Below, in pieces: positions 1-7,940 of a stretch of 64,000 nucleotides of DNA (the first letter of the stretch is position 1; every line of letters begins with the position of its first letter). The notes under the pieces are model-generated. The model worked only from the letters and a program-made list of their open reading frames with translations, was not told the origin of the DNA and ran no database searches. This DNA is from Woeseiaceae bacterium (lineage in GTDB: Bacteria; Pseudomonadota; Gammaproteobacteria; Steroidobacterales; Woeseiaceae), in NCBI GenBank assembly GCA_021773035.1, contig JAJFKU010000013.1:1-64000 (forward strand), given 5' to 3'. The position numbers were made by a program, and so were the translations under genes.

Positions 1-78
1 TGACTCGCCTTTCTCCCAGCGATCCCAGACCTCTGACATCTCTGTCTGAGTGAAATATCTTCGCGGTCTTTGTTTCAT
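1..78 (-). CDS. IS30-family transposase, N-terminal 26 codons only (cut by window edge)
   Basis: Read on the minus strand, an ATG at 78 follows a strong AGGAGGT ribosome binding site by six bases. The first residues (MKQRPRRYFTQTE, then VWDRWEKGES) match what I know of the start of IS30-type transposases, whose N-terminal helix-turn-helix begins with a basic stretch followed by a WDRW/GES segment. The rest of the gene lies outside the window, so the catalytic DDE core cannot be seen. The call rests on 26 residues and on the position next to an apparent element end near base 122. Confidence 0.6.
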   Translation of the reverse strand, partial: MKQRPRRYFTQTEMSEVWDRWEKGES

Positions 79-124
79 TGATGACACCTCCTGTTCTATA
101 GTTAGAGCTTAGGTGTTGCATTGA
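1..124. mobile_element. Right end of an IS30-like insertion sequence
   Basis: The partial transposase reads away from a non-coding segment (79-124) that contains GGTGTTGCATTGACC, which resembles IS30-group terminal repeats as I remember them. The exact boundary cannot be fixed because the other terminal repeat and the target duplication are not in view. Confidence 0.4.
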
Positions 125-125
125 C

Positions 126-150
126 CGGTTGAAACCGCAACCCAAAGCAG
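126..150 (+). repeat. 25-bp direct repeat, copy 1 (upstream of the GNAT gene)
   Basis: This 25-bp stretch beginning CGGTTGAAAC recurs at 659-683 with 22 of 25 bases identical. The two copies bracket the acetyltransferase gene. Read in the same frame both encode LK(P/L)QPKA, and two of the three differences are silent, so the repeat probably descends from coding sequence rather than from a structural repeat. Confidence 0.6.
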
Positions 151-191
151 GCTGTTGGTCAGGACGGTACGACACTTGCCAGGCGCTCAAC

Positions 192-653
192 ATGAAACTA
201 AGAATTGCACAGCCAGATGACCTGCCGATCTTACTTAAGTTTGAGCAAGGCGTAATTGAAGAAGAACGCCCTTGCAACGACGCAATCAAAAAGACAGACA
301 CCCATTACTACGACCTAAGTGGTTTGATAGCCGACCCGAACACCTGCTTGCAGTTGGTAGAACATGATGGCCGGGTTGTTGGCTGTGGGTATGCTCAATT
401 GCGGCCATCCGAAGCTGCTTTCGTGCATGACCAGCATGCATACCTGGGATTTATGTATGTTGAGCCAGGTGCTCGCGGGCAAGGGATTAACAAGCTGATC
501 ATCGAGTCTCTGATCAGTTGGTGTAGAGACAGGCGTGTTTACGATTTCTATCTGGATGTATACACCGAGAATCGAGCTGCCATTCGCGCTTATGAAAAAG
601 TCGGTTTCACACCATTGCTGGTAGAGATGAAACTTAATTTGAGCAAATCATGA
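192..653 (+). CDS. GNAT-family N-acetyltransferase
   Basis: A 153-residue protein with the GNAT fold: the acetyl-CoA pyrophosphate-binding motif R/Q-x-x-G-x-G/A is seen as RGQG at residues 95-98 after the beta-4 strand (YLGFMYVEP). The C-terminal EN-x6-Y-x-K-x-GF signature (residues 126-139) is typical of the family. Enzymes of this type transfer an acetyl group from acetyl-CoA to an amine; the substrate cannot be read from the sequence. I chose the ATG at 192 because the residues before it (TTG at 129) are not GNAT-like and match the flanking direct repeat. The gene stands alone between an IS30 end and a small overlapping frame, with near-identical 25-bp repeats on both sides, which suggests a transferred cassette. 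Confidence 0.85.
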   Translation: MKLRIAQPDDLPILLKFEQGVIEEERPCNDAIKKTDTHYYDLSGLIADPNTCLQLVEHDGRVVGCGYAQLRPSEAAFVHDQHAYLGFMYVEPGARGQGINKLIIESLISWCRDRRVYDFYLDVYTENRAAIRAYEKVGFTPLLVEMKLNLSKS

Positions 654-742
654 GCGAGCGGTTGAAACTGCAGCCGAAAGCAGTCGCCCGGGGTATCCGT
701 CACCTTGCTGTTCAGCGCAGAGTATCTCGGAGAATTCGGTAG
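650..742 (+). CDS. Possible 30-residue basic peptide overlapping the GNAT stop codon
   Basis: An ATG at 650 overlaps the GNAT TGA in an ATGA arrangement and opens a 30-residue frame rich in Arg. Its LKLQPKA segment corresponds to LKPQPKA in the repeat copy upstream of the GNAT gene. The overlap would allow translational coupling. I recognise no family; it could equally be a remnant of the sequence that was duplicated around the cassette. Confidence 0.25.
   Translation: MSERLKLQPKAVARGIRHLAVQRRVSRRIR
659..683 (+). repeat. 25-bp direct repeat, copy 2 (downstream of the GNAT gene)
   Basis: Second copy of the repeat at 126-150 (22 of 25 bases identical, same orientation). It lies inside the small frame that overlaps the GNAT stop codon. 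Confidence 0.6.
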
Positions 743-755
743 GAGAGAATAAGAA

Positions 756-1262
756 ATGGAACAAGAAGAAAAGCAAAGAAACTATGACCTTGCGGAAGAA
801 CTGTTGTCAGAGCAGAACTTCATTGTTGCCGTGATTGCTGGAGCGGTAGCAATGATTCTGGCAGCCGGTATTTACAGTGTAATGACCTCGGCATCAGGCG
901 GTTTTTCGTATAGCTTCATGGCTGCCGCAATCGGTATTGCTATTGGGTTCACGATGCAATATTTCGGAAGGGGAATCGCCATGAAATTCGCTGTAGTGGC
1001 CTCTATTTACGCCATACTCGGATGCATCCTCGGCAACCTCTTCGCAGCCGTATTGTATGTGGCGCGAGCAAACCAGATTTCGCCGTTCGATGTCCTGCTA
1101 AATGTGCCAGCTTCAGAAATGTCAGGGTGGGTATTTGCGGATTTGCAGTTCGCAGATTTGATCTTCTGGATCGCGGCAGTTGGTGGTGCGGTCTACTTCG
1201 TTAAGCGGCGGCTGTCTCGTGAAGAAGGCGTCGCGCTTCACATGTACGAGATGAGGGCTTAA
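756..1262 (+). CDS. Small integral membrane protein of unknown function
   Basis: 168 residues with a good ribosome binding site (AGGAGAG, 9 bases before the ATG). A charged N-terminal 20 residues (EQEEKQRNYDLAEELLSEQ) is followed by four hydrophobic segments at about residues 22-42, 50-70, 74-100 and 128-148, and the protein ends with a basic and acidic tail (KRRLSREEG). This predicts a four-helix inner-membrane protein with both ends in the cytoplasm. I do not recognise a family. No operon partner is evident: the next frame downstream is a decayed amidohydrolase. The smooth hydrophobicity pattern and RBS make it likely to be a real gene. Confidence 0.7.
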   Translation: MEQEEKQRNYDLAEELLSEQNFIVAVIAGAVAMILAAGIYSVMTSASGGFSYSFMAAAIGIAIGFTMQYFGRGIAMKFAVVASIYAILGCILGNLFAAVLYVARANQISPFDVLLNVPASEMSGWVFADLQFADLIFWIAAVGGAVYFVKRRLSREEGVALHMYEMRA

Positions 1263-1321
1263 GAACGATACTCGCCCTGCTCGCTCCACAATTGGTGCCG
1301 GCACAGTGGACTGAGGGGTAG

Positions 1322-1660
1322 GAAGGGCAGCTGCTTATTCGCGGCGGTTGGTTGTTCGACAGCGTCAGTGATGAGCGCCGGCCGAGTACGGGCATCGTCA
1401 TACGGAACGGCAGGATCGATTTACACGCGCACTACAACCTGGACCTCGTCGATAACGGCCGTGTGGAAGAGGTCATCTACAACGGCATTGTCTTCCTGGC
1501 GAACGGTGTTACTTCCGCCTGGTCAGCTGGCGAATACTATCCCGAGCGTGTTATCGCGCAACGCGATCGCATTGATGCCGGCGAGTCCGTCGGTCCACGC
1601 CTGTTTGCATCAGGCCCGGTCGGCATATGCTGCTGGAAGGCCGGGCTGCTGCCCGTAACG
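1322..1660 (+). pseudogene. Remnant of an amidohydrolase (imidazolonepropionase-like) gene
   Basis: The frame opens after a stop at 1319 and reads LLIRGGWLFD, then GIVIRNGRI, then DLHAHYNLDL and FLANGVTSA, ending with GPRLFASGP. These are pieces of the N-terminal third of a metal-dependent amidohydrolase, like the intact gene at 9146-10435. About twenty residues that normally join NGRI to the HxH metal motif are missing, and everything after about 1650 is unrelated. No normal start codon precedes the homology. I read this as a gene fragment with an internal deletion and a lost 3' two-thirds. Confidence 0.7.
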
Positions 1661-1682
1661 TTTATGAAGGCGTTTCGGCCAG

Positions 1683-2258
1683 CTACCGTTTTTCCGGAGT
1701 CACCGCCTGAGATAAAATAGCGTGCAATGCAGGACGATGCTCGGCGACTTCTTCCGCAGACAATCCCTCCAGGGAGTGAGGGAATTTGATCCAGGCGTCG
1801 GTGGCATGAATATAGTAATCGGGAGCGCGCGAGGTTTGGTTCCTGTTGGGCTTATAGTACGGAACGGCAACTCGGATATCCTCGGGAGAATTTTGCCTGG
1901 CCTTGTCTTTGAGATGCTGAATCAGCGTACTTATTGTGTGTCCGGTATCGTAGACGTCGTCGACGATGAGAAGTCGGTCATCGAACGAAATTTTCTTCAA
2001 AATGTAGTTGATTCCATAAATTCGGACTTCGTTACTGCGTTCATCGACGTTTAAGTACGATGAAGTTCGAACGGCAATATGATCGCAAATCACGTTTTTG
2101 TAGGCCAAGAACTCCTGTACGGCAATCCCAACCGGCGCGCCGCCACGCCACAACGCCAGAATAAAAGTTGGCCTGAAGCCACTGTCGTAGATATCGGCTC
2201 CGAGTCGGAACGCATCATCGAGTAGGGATTGTGCGCTAATATACTGTTTGGCAGTCAT
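1683..2258 (-). CDS. Phosphoribosyltransferase-like protein (paralog A)
   Basis: 191 residues of the type I phosphoribosyltransferase fold. The PRPP-binding signature is LLIVDDVYDTGHT at residues 96-108, preceded by the strand-loop LWRGGAPVG (37-45), which in this family binds pyrophosphate. The arrangement resembles bacterial hypoxanthine/xanthine-guanine enzymes, but the C-terminal part (residues 130-185, with a KFPHSLEGLSAEE segment) is distinctive and the base substrate is unknown. It is transcribed divergently from a paralog at 2333-2902; about 40 percent of residues look shared, including FRLG, GFRPTFI and WRGG. A palindrome in the 74-bp gap could serve both promoters. Its 3' end runs into the amidohydrolase remnant. 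Confidence 0.85.
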   Translation of the reverse strand: MTAKQYISAQSLLDDAFRLGADIYDSGFRPTFILALWRGGAPVGIAVQEFLAYKNVICDHIAVRTSSYLNVDERSNEVRIYGINYILKKISFDDRLLIVDDVYDTGHTISTLIQHLKDKARQNSPEDIRVAVPYYKPNRNQTSRAPDYYIHATDAWIKFPHSLEGLSAEEVAEHRPALHAILSQAVTPEKR

Positions 2259-2277
2259 TGCGATAATATCGCGGAAT

Positions 2278-2298
2278 TCGTCTTGTCATACAAGACGA
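2278..2298. promoter_or_regulatory. Perfect 8-bp-arm palindrome between divergent phosphoribosyltransferase genes
   Basis: TCGTCTTG and CAAGACGA form perfect arms around a TCATA spacer, in the middle of a 74-bp divergent intergenic region. The position and symmetry fit an operator for a dimeric regulator. The LysR gene at 2911-3834 is the nearest regulator but nothing in the sequence proves the pairing. Confidence 0.5.
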
Positions 2299-2332
2299 CA
2301 CACGCTGCAGGAAATGTCGGGGATCAGGAAAA

Positions 2333-2902
2333 TTGGCCAAAAGCTTGTTCATCGAAGAAGAAGAACTGATAAACGACTCGTTTCGACTGGGTGTGAATAT
2401 CTTCAATGATGGTTTTCGACCCACCTTCATCGTCGGACTCTGGCGTGGCGGCAGTACGGTGGGGATCTATGTGCAGGAGTGCCTCGAGTACCTGGGTATC
2501 CAGACCGACCATATAGCACTCCGGACGTCGTACGCGGGCATGACGGCCTATGGGGAAATGGTCAACGATCCGCGCAGAAATATTCGGGTGCACGGAACCC
2601 AGTACCTTTTGGAGTCGCTGAGTGCGGATGACAGTTTACTCATCATCGACGATGTTTGCGGCTCGGGTTGGACTCTGACGACCGTTGTCAACCGCCTGAA
2701 ATCCCGCTTACGGCGTAACATGCCCGGTCAGCTAAAGACCGCCGTCGTGTGGAACAAGCCGGAGTCGAACCGAAGTGGGCTGCAACCGGATTATTCGGTG
2801 TATGAGACTGAAAAGTGGCTGGTTCTTCCTTATGAACTGGACGGACTGACGGCAGGTGATATAGCCACACACAAGCCCTATGTAGCGGGTCTGCTCGCCT
2901 GA
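2333..2902 (+). CDS. Phosphoribosyltransferase-like protein (paralog B)
   Basis: 189 residues, start TTG at 2333 with AGGAAAA just upstream; no ATG lies near the conserved N-terminus. The PRPP motif is LLIIDDVCGSGWT (residues 102-114), and the LWRGGSTVG loop is at 37-45. Compared with paralog A the motif has lost the usual acidic-threonine (DTG) tripeptide in favour of GSG, which may change the 5-phosphate contact. It shares length and layout with paralog A and probably arose by duplication with inversion. Base substrate unknown. Only 8 bp separate its stop from the 3' end of the convergent LysR gene. Confidence 0.85.
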   Translation: MAKSLFIEEEELINDSFRLGVNIFNDGFRPTFIVGLWRGGSTVGIYVQECLEYLGIQTDHIALRTSYAGMTAYGEMVNDPRRNIRVHGTQYLLESLSADDSLLIIDDVCGSGWTLTTVVNRLKSRLRRNMPGQLKTAVVWNKPESNRSGLQPDYSVYETEKWLVLPYELDGLTAGDIATHKPYVAGLLA

Positions 2903-2910
2903 GCGAAGCC

Positions 2911-3834
2911 CTACTTGGAAAGAATTTTACAGATGATATCGCGCAACCAGCAGTTGGTGGAGTCCCGGTCATACCGCTTGTGCCAGAACATGAAGTAGTT
3001 CACCGGGTTCATCGAAATAGGCAACTCACTAATCGTGAGCGGGTGCGTTTTGATCAGTTCTTCGCATGCGCGTCGTTGCAGTGTTAATAACAGGTCAGAA
3101 TCCATGAGGGCTTCCGCTACCTGCATGAAATAGGGGCAGGCCAGGCTAACGAATCGCGTGTGCCCGTAAGAATCCAGGACCTCGTCTACCGGTCCGGCCG
3201 CTGTACCGAGGGGCGACACCATCATATGCCGCGCGGACAGGTAGTTCTCCAGCGTTAACTCAGGGGTCGCGAGCGGGTGATCGACCCTGTGAATGCAAAC
3301 GAAATCGTCGGTGAACAGCCGCTTTTGTTTCAAGTGCTCTGGAACATGCCAGTTCAGGGTGACGACCAGGTCAACACTTCCTGACTCGAGTTGTTTAGCG
3401 GCAAAGTCCCTGACAAGGGTGCGAAAGATGATGCGTGAGTTGGGGGACTCCGTTTCAATGCGTTTGGTCAGGCCTGGAAGCAGGAAATGCTGAATTTCGT
3501 CGGTTGTGGAGACGACAAAATTTCTCTCTATTTTCTCCGGGTTAAAGACGCCTTCTCCGTGAAGCGCCTCGAAATCGGTGATCAGAGTAGCGATCTGGGG
3601 GGCGAGCGTCAGTGCTTTGCTTGTGGCAACCATGCCGTTGGCTGTGCGAACGAACAGTTCGTCGCCAAAGTACTCCCGCAACAGTTTGAGCTGTTTGCTC
3701 ACGGTCGACTGCGTAAGCCCCAATAATTCGGCCGCCCCGGAAATACTGTGATCGTCCAGAATAGTCTTGAAGACCAGCAGGTTCTGAAGCTTGATCTGTT
3801 CAATATTCCGAACCGCCATGGTCTGTATTCTCAT
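2911..3834 (-). CDS. LysR-family transcriptional regulator
   Basis: About 307 residues from the ATG at 3834 (a second ATG at 3819 gives 302). The N-terminal winged helix-turn-helix is clear: LLVFKTILDDHSISGAAELL followed by GLTQSTVSKQLKLLREYFGDELFVRT. The remainder is the LysR effector-binding domain, here with NodD/LinR-like wording (EIQHFLLPGL, RIIFRTLVRDF). An earlier in-frame start at 3927 would add a non-conserved 31-residue leader, so I did not use it. It is divergent from the FAD oxidoreductase gene at 3961, the standard arrangement in which a LysR protein controls the facing operon and itself from the shared 126-bp gap. Confidence 0.9.
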   Translation of the reverse strand: MRIQTMAVRNIEQIKLQNLLVFKTILDDHSISGAAELLGLTQSTVSKQLKLLREYFGDELFVRTANGMVATSKALTLAPQIATLITDFEALHGEGVFNPEKIERNFVVSTTDEIQHFLLPGLTKRIETESPNSRIIFRTLVRDFAAKQLESGSVDLVVTLNWHVPEHLKQKRLFTDDFVCIHRVDHPLATPELTLENYLSARHMMVSPLGTAAGPVDEVLDSYGHTRFVSLACPYFMQVAEALMDSDLLLTLQRRACEELIKTHPLTISELPISMNPVNYFMFWHKRYDRDSTNCWLRDIICKILSK

Positions 3835-3960
3835 TGTTCCGTTGTGGAATAGTGTTCGGGAGTCTAGATTAAACACACCAGGCAGGCAATCCGGCCCTGG
3901 GCGAGCATGTGTGGCGCAGGGCAGCAAATTCAGGGACTTGTTAGTGAGGCATAGCGAAAT

Positions 3961-5301
3961 TTGAGTACTTTTGACGAACAGTTTATTCGAGAGGATGCGA
4001 GAGACGTTGCCGTTGTGGCAAAAGCTGACGTGGTGGTTGTGGGTGGCGGATCGGCCGGACTAACCGCGGCCATATCGGCGGCGAGAAATGGCTGTTCGGT
4101 CACATTGCTGGAACGCTACCACCACCTTGGGGGGATGGCCTCCGGAGGTATGGTTCTGGTGCTCGACGACATGGCCAACGGAAACGAGATCACCGTGTCC
4201 GGGATAGTGGATGAGTTCATTCACCGTATGTCGAAAGAAGGTATGGCCGTGTTTCCGCCGGAAAGCGATCGACTGGGGACGGTCGAAATGTCGAGGAAAT
4301 GGAGGCGCTGGGGAGTCCATAACTTTCACTCAAAAGCTGACCCGCAACCCATCACCTACGCCGTAGCTTTCGATCCGGATTCCTGGAAACGCACTTCACT
4401 CGCCCTGCTCAAGGAAAACGATATCGACTTGAGGCTCCACAGTGTTTTCAGCGAGGCGATCGTCGAGGATGGCAAGGTCAGAGGTGTGATCTGCCAAACG
4501 AACGTCGGTCGACAGGCTATTCTGGGCGATATCATCGTCGATGCAACCGGCGACCTTAATGTTGCAGCCAGCGCCGGCGCCGACTTTATTCAGGGCCAGT
4601 ATATTGTCACAACCGTCTTTCGTCTGGCGCATGTCGATGTGGAGGAAGCGGAACGATTCGAGTACGAGCATCCTGAGGAGCACAAGAAACTGGATCGGGA
4701 GGCCCGTAGAATCCTGGGCGGCGCCTGGAACATGTGGTGGCTGAAAACCCCGATCCCTGGCGTAATCTGGTGCAACTGTCCCCACATGCCGGGTTATGAC
4801 GGTATTTCGCCGGAAGGTCTGACCGCTGCCGAATACGATGGCCGGGAGCGAATGATGAAGCTCTTCGAGTATGCGAAGGGTCATCTGCCCGGGTTTCAAA
4901 ATTCCTACCTGCTGGGTGCGGCGGAGCAGGTGGGCGTACGTCAGACACGTTTGCTGAAAGGTGAGTATGTCGTGACAAAAGATGATGTGGTCAACCGGAA
5001 ACACTTTGCCGACACCGTCTGCAGGGGGAGGGACTACTACACTCCGTACCGGGCCCTGCTGCCGCAGAAACTGGATCGGCTCATTATTGCCGGGAGGCAC
5101 TATTCGGCTGAGCCGGATGCACAAAAGATGTCCCGGGAGATTCCCCCCTGCATGATGCAGGGTGAAGCAGCCGGGGTAGCGGCTTCGCTGTCACTGCAGA
5201 ATAACGTGTCCTTAAGAGACGTGGACCCAGGTGCAATTCAAAAAACAATGCGTGCCCAGGGCGCCGACCCGGGGGACGTGCCTTCGCCGAACGCGGCGTG
5301 A
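3961..5301 (+). CDS. FAD-dependent oxidoreductase (PF12831-like)
   Basis: 446 residues; the N-terminal dinucleotide fold is plain: VVVVGGGSAGLTAAISAAR (GxGxxG at 28-33) with the ribose-binding Glu at about 51 (LLERYHHLGG). A C-terminal FAD motif (LDRLIIAGRHYSAEP, then PCMMQGEAAGVAA) closes the site, as in the FAD-dependent oxidoreductases grouped in PF12831. No signal peptide is seen, so it should be cytoplasmic. The start is TTG at 3961; no ATG or clear Shine-Dalgarno fits better. It is first in a same-strand run with crotonase, ferredoxin, aldehyde dehydrogenase and MFS genes and faces the LysR gene. The substrate is unknown; the ferredoxin two genes on could be its electron partner (inference). 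Confidence 0.85.
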   Translation: MSTFDEQFIREDARDVAVVAKADVVVVGGGSAGLTAAISAARNGCSVTLLERYHHLGGMASGGMVLVLDDMANGNEITVSGIVDEFIHRMSKEGMAVFPPESDRLGTVEMSRKWRRWGVHNFHSKADPQPITYAVAFDPDSWKRTSLALLKENDIDLRLHSVFSEAIVEDGKVRGVICQTNVGRQAILGDIIVDATGDLNVAASAGADFIQGQYIVTTVFRLAHVDVEEAERFEYEHPEEHKKLDREARRILGGAWNMWWLKTPIPGVIWCNCPHMPGYDGISPEGLTAAEYDGRERMMKLFEYAKGHLPGFQNSYLLGAAEQVGVRQTRLLKGEYVVTKDDVVNRKHFADTVCRGRDYYTPYRALLPQKLDRLIIAGRHYSAEPDAQKMSREIPPCMMQGEAAGVAASLSLQNNVSLRDVDPGAIQKTMRAQGADPGDVPSPNAA

Positions 5302-5360
5302 GAACAGCTAGTGAATCGAGGCGCGAACCGGCTCTGTAGCTGGCGCAGGAGATAGGCGAG

Positions 5361-6137
5361 ATGACTGTCGAGTTGAGTATCGAAGAGCACGTGGCGAGAG
5401 TCACGATTAATCGCCCAGCGCAGATGAACGCCGTCGATCTGGAAACGGCGGATCGTCTTGAGGCGATCTGGCAGCAAATCGAGGCTGACGCCAGTGTGCG
5501 CGTTGTCGTTCTGTCGGGCGCCGGAGATCGTTCTTTCTGTGCCGGCGCAGACATGAAATCCGGTACGCGCAAAACGGGGCTGGACTACTGCGCCGACGCT
5601 CGCCCCGAAGGCTTCGGTGGTATCTCATTGCGCAAAACGCTGCTCGTTCCCGTCATCGCAAGAGTCAACGGGTTTGCTCTTGGCGGCGGATTCGAAATGG
5701 TACTGGGATGCGATATTGTGATTGCATCGGAGCACGCGAAATTCGGACTGCCCGAACCCAGAGTTGGTCGCTTGCCGCTCGATGGTGGAATGGTTCTGTT
5801 GCCGCGACTCATCCCTGAAAAAGTCGCACTCGGCATTCTTCTCTCCGGAGAAAAAATATCGGCGTCGACAGCGGAACGCTATGGTCTGGTCAACGAAGTT
5901 GCTGCCGAGTCTGAGTTGGACGCAGTTGTGGATAAATGGATCGAGAGAATCTTGCGGTGCGCACCGCTCTCGCTCAAAGCGATCAAGGAATCGGTCAAGC
6001 ACACAATCGATATGCCGGCATCGGAGGCGCGCTCGGTTCGTCTCCCCGGTCTGGTTGCCGCGCTGACATCAGAGGATTCCAGGGAAGGCGTACGGGCCTT
6101 TGTCGAGAAAAGGGACCCGGTATGGAAAGGTTCCTGA
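5361..6137 (+). CDS. Enoyl-CoA hydratase/isomerase family protein (crotonase)
   Basis: 258 residues, the usual crotonase length. The two oxyanion-hole segments are FCAGAD (59-64) and GFALGGG (104-110). Both catalytic glutamates of true hydratases are in place: E112 in GGGFE and E132 in LPEPR, separated by 20 residues as in rat enoyl-CoA hydratase (E144/E164). This favours water addition to a 2-enoyl-CoA over a simple isomerase. It sits 59 bp after the FAD oxidoreductase and just before a ferredoxin, with a CaiB-type CoA-transferase further on, so it likely handles a CoA ester made from an imported acid. The exact substrate is not deducible; carnitine-type CaiD activity is one possibility. Confidence 0.9.
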   Translation: MTVELSIEEHVARVTINRPAQMNAVDLETADRLEAIWQQIEADASVRVVVLSGAGDRSFCAGADMKSGTRKTGLDYCADARPEGFGGISLRKTLLVPVIARVNGFALGGGFEMVLGCDIVIASEHAKFGLPEPRVGRLPLDGGMVLLPRLIPEKVALGILLSGEKISASTAERYGLVNEVAAESELDAVVDKWIERILRCAPLSLKAIKESVKHTIDMPASEARSVRLPGLVAALTSEDSREGVRAFVEKRDPVWKGS

Positions 6138-6171
6138 TCCATGGGTCGCATGGGTCGCCGGGACCGTCCTG

Positions 6172-6405
6172 ATGACCTTCGTGATCTTATCGGCCTGCAT
6201 CAATGAAAAGGACGGAGGCTGTGTCGCAGTCTGCCCTGTGGACTGTATTCATGAGGGGCCGCTTATGTACTACATCAATCCCGCGGAGTGTATTTCCTGC
6301 GGTTTGTGCGAAACAATTTGCCCCGTCGACGCCATTCGCCACGTCGATGACGTTCCCGGCGAGGAAGCGGAATACATAGCCATTAACGAAGATTTCTTTA
6401 AGTAG
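6172..6405 (+). CDS. 7Fe-type (3Fe-4S/4Fe-4S) ferredoxin
   Basis: From the ATG at 6172 this is a 77-residue ferredoxin with eight cysteines: C9, C17, C21, C25 and C40, C43, C46, C50. The first set has the C-x7-C-x3-C-x3-C spacing of the [3Fe-4S]-containing site of Azotobacter-type ferredoxin I (the last of these completes the other cluster), and the second is CISCGLCETICP, a classic [4Fe-4S] motif. The C-terminal acidic tail is typical. Longer in-frame starts overlap the crotonase and add unrelated residues. It lies 34 bp after the crotonase gene and probably carries electrons for one of the neighbouring oxidoreductases. Confidence 0.9.
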   Translation: MTFVILSACINEKDGGCVAVCPVDCIHEGPLMYYINPAECISCGLCETICPVDAIRHVDDVPGEEAEYIAINEDFFK

Positions 6406-6500
6406 CTCAATGGCTACAATCGGGAACTGGCAATATCATGAAACCGTGAGTCATCGAAGACCGAATTTGGAAATGATTAAACACATCGAAACTTAGGAAG

Positions 6501-7940
6501 ATGCTTGTGGACGAATTACAGAATTTTATCAACGGCGAATGGGTGTCCGGACGCACGGGAATCGAGAACATCAATCCATCGGATACGAGAGATGTCATCG
6601 ATTTATGCTCGCAGGGAAGCGCCGAGGATGTCGACATAGCCGTCAAGGCGGCCAGTTCTGCTTTCACGGCATGGCGTGATGCCAGTCCCCAGGTTCGGCA
6701 TGATCTGCTGGATTCGATCGGCACAGCACTGTTGGCCAGGAAGGACGAAGTTGGCGCAATGCTGTCAAGAGAAGAGGGGAAGACACTTGCCGAAGGTATT
6801 GGCGAAACTGCGCGGGCAGGGCAGCTCTTCAAGTTCTTCGCGGGAGAGGCTCTGCGTATTTGCGGAGAAAAGGTCGATTCTGTTCGACCCGGTGTCGACG
6901 TCGATATCGTCAGGGAGCCAATTGGCGTAGTTGGCCTGATCACGCCGTGGAATTTTCCGATCGCCATTCCAGCCTGGAAAATAGCTCCGGCACTCGCCTA
7001 CGGGAACTGTGTCGTATTCAAGCCGGCCAGCTCCACGCCGGGAGTGGCCAATGTCATTGTCGGGCTGTTTGAAGAGTTTGGTGGTCCGGCGGGGGTGCTT
7101 AATCTGGTCATGGGCGGTGGTGAGGAAGTTGGAGGAGCAATGACTGCCCACCCCGACATAGCTGCTATCTCATTTACGGGATCAATCGGGGTGGGCAGCG
7201 GCATCGCCGCTGCCTGTGGCGAATCGCAGAAGAAAGTACAGCTCGAAATGGGCGGCAAGAACCCCATGATCGTGATGGAAGATGCTGATTTGTCGGTCGC
7301 CGTTCCGGCTTGCGTCAATGGAGCGTTTTTCTCAACCGGACAGCGTTGCACCGCGTCGTCGAGATTCATCGTGCATGAAGACATCCACGACGCTTTTGTC
7401 TCGGCGGTCAAGAAGACTATCGATCAACTCAAAGTGGGACATGCATTGAGCCCGAACACGGATATCGGTCCGGTGATAGACCAAAAGCAGCTCGAATCGA
7501 ATCTGCGGTATGTCGAACTGGCGAAAGAGGAAGGTGCTGAAGTATACGGAGGCGAACGTCTGGACCTGGAGACACCCGGGTTCTACCAGGCTCCGGCTCT
7601 GTTCCTGAATACCGATAACGCCATGAGAATAAACCAGGAGGAGATCTTCGGTCCGTGCGCTTCGGTCATAAAATGCAAGGGATTCGAGGAAGCAATAACC
7701 ATCGCCAACGACACAAGGTTCGGGCTTTCAGCCGGCATCTGCACGACAAGCCTTAAATATTCACGAGAGTTCAGACGGCGGGCCGATGCCGGGGTGCTGA
7801 TGGTTAATCTGCCGACCGCGGGACTGGACTACCATGTCCCTTTCGGTGGCCGAAAACAATCGTCTTACGGGCCCAAAGAACAAGGCAGGTACGCAATCGA
7901 ATTCTATACGATGGTAAAAACGGCGTATATCAATGCGTAG
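6501..7940 (+). CDS. NAD(P)-dependent aldehyde dehydrogenase
   Basis: 479 residues, full length for the superfamily. It has N151 in TPWNFP, the general-base Glu at 249 in LEMGGKNP, and the catalytic Cys at 283 in GQRCTASSR. The coenzyme-binding segment ISFTGSIGVG is also present. The family oxidises an aldehyde to its acid (or CoA-independent semialdehyde); overall wording is closest to succinate-semialdehyde and alpha-ketoglutarate-semialdehyde dehydrogenases, but I would not assign a substrate. Its last codons overlap the start of the MFS gene by 8 bases, showing they are translated together. Confidence 0.93.
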   Translation: MLVDELQNFINGEWVSGRTGIENINPSDTRDVIDLCSQGSAEDVDIAVKAASSAFTAWRDASPQVRHDLLDSIGTALLARKDEVGAMLSREEGKTLAEGIGETARAGQLFKFFAGEALRICGEKVDSVRPGVDVDIVREPIGVVGLITPWNFPIAIPAWKIAPALAYGNCVVFKPASSTPGVANVIVGLFEEFGGPAGVLNLVMGGGEEVGGAMTAHPDIAAISFTGSIGVGSGIAAACGESQKKVQLEMGGKNPMIVMEDADLSVAVPACVNGAFFSTGQRCTASSRFIVHEDIHDAFVSAVKKTIDQLKVGHALSPNTDIGPVIDQKQLESNLRYVELAKEEGAEVYGGERLDLETPGFYQAPALFLNTDNAMRINQEEIFGPCASVIKCKGFEEAITIANDTRFGLSAGICTTSLKYSREFRRRADAGVLMVNLPTAGLDYHVPFGGRKQSSYGPKEQGRYAIEFYTMVKTAYINA

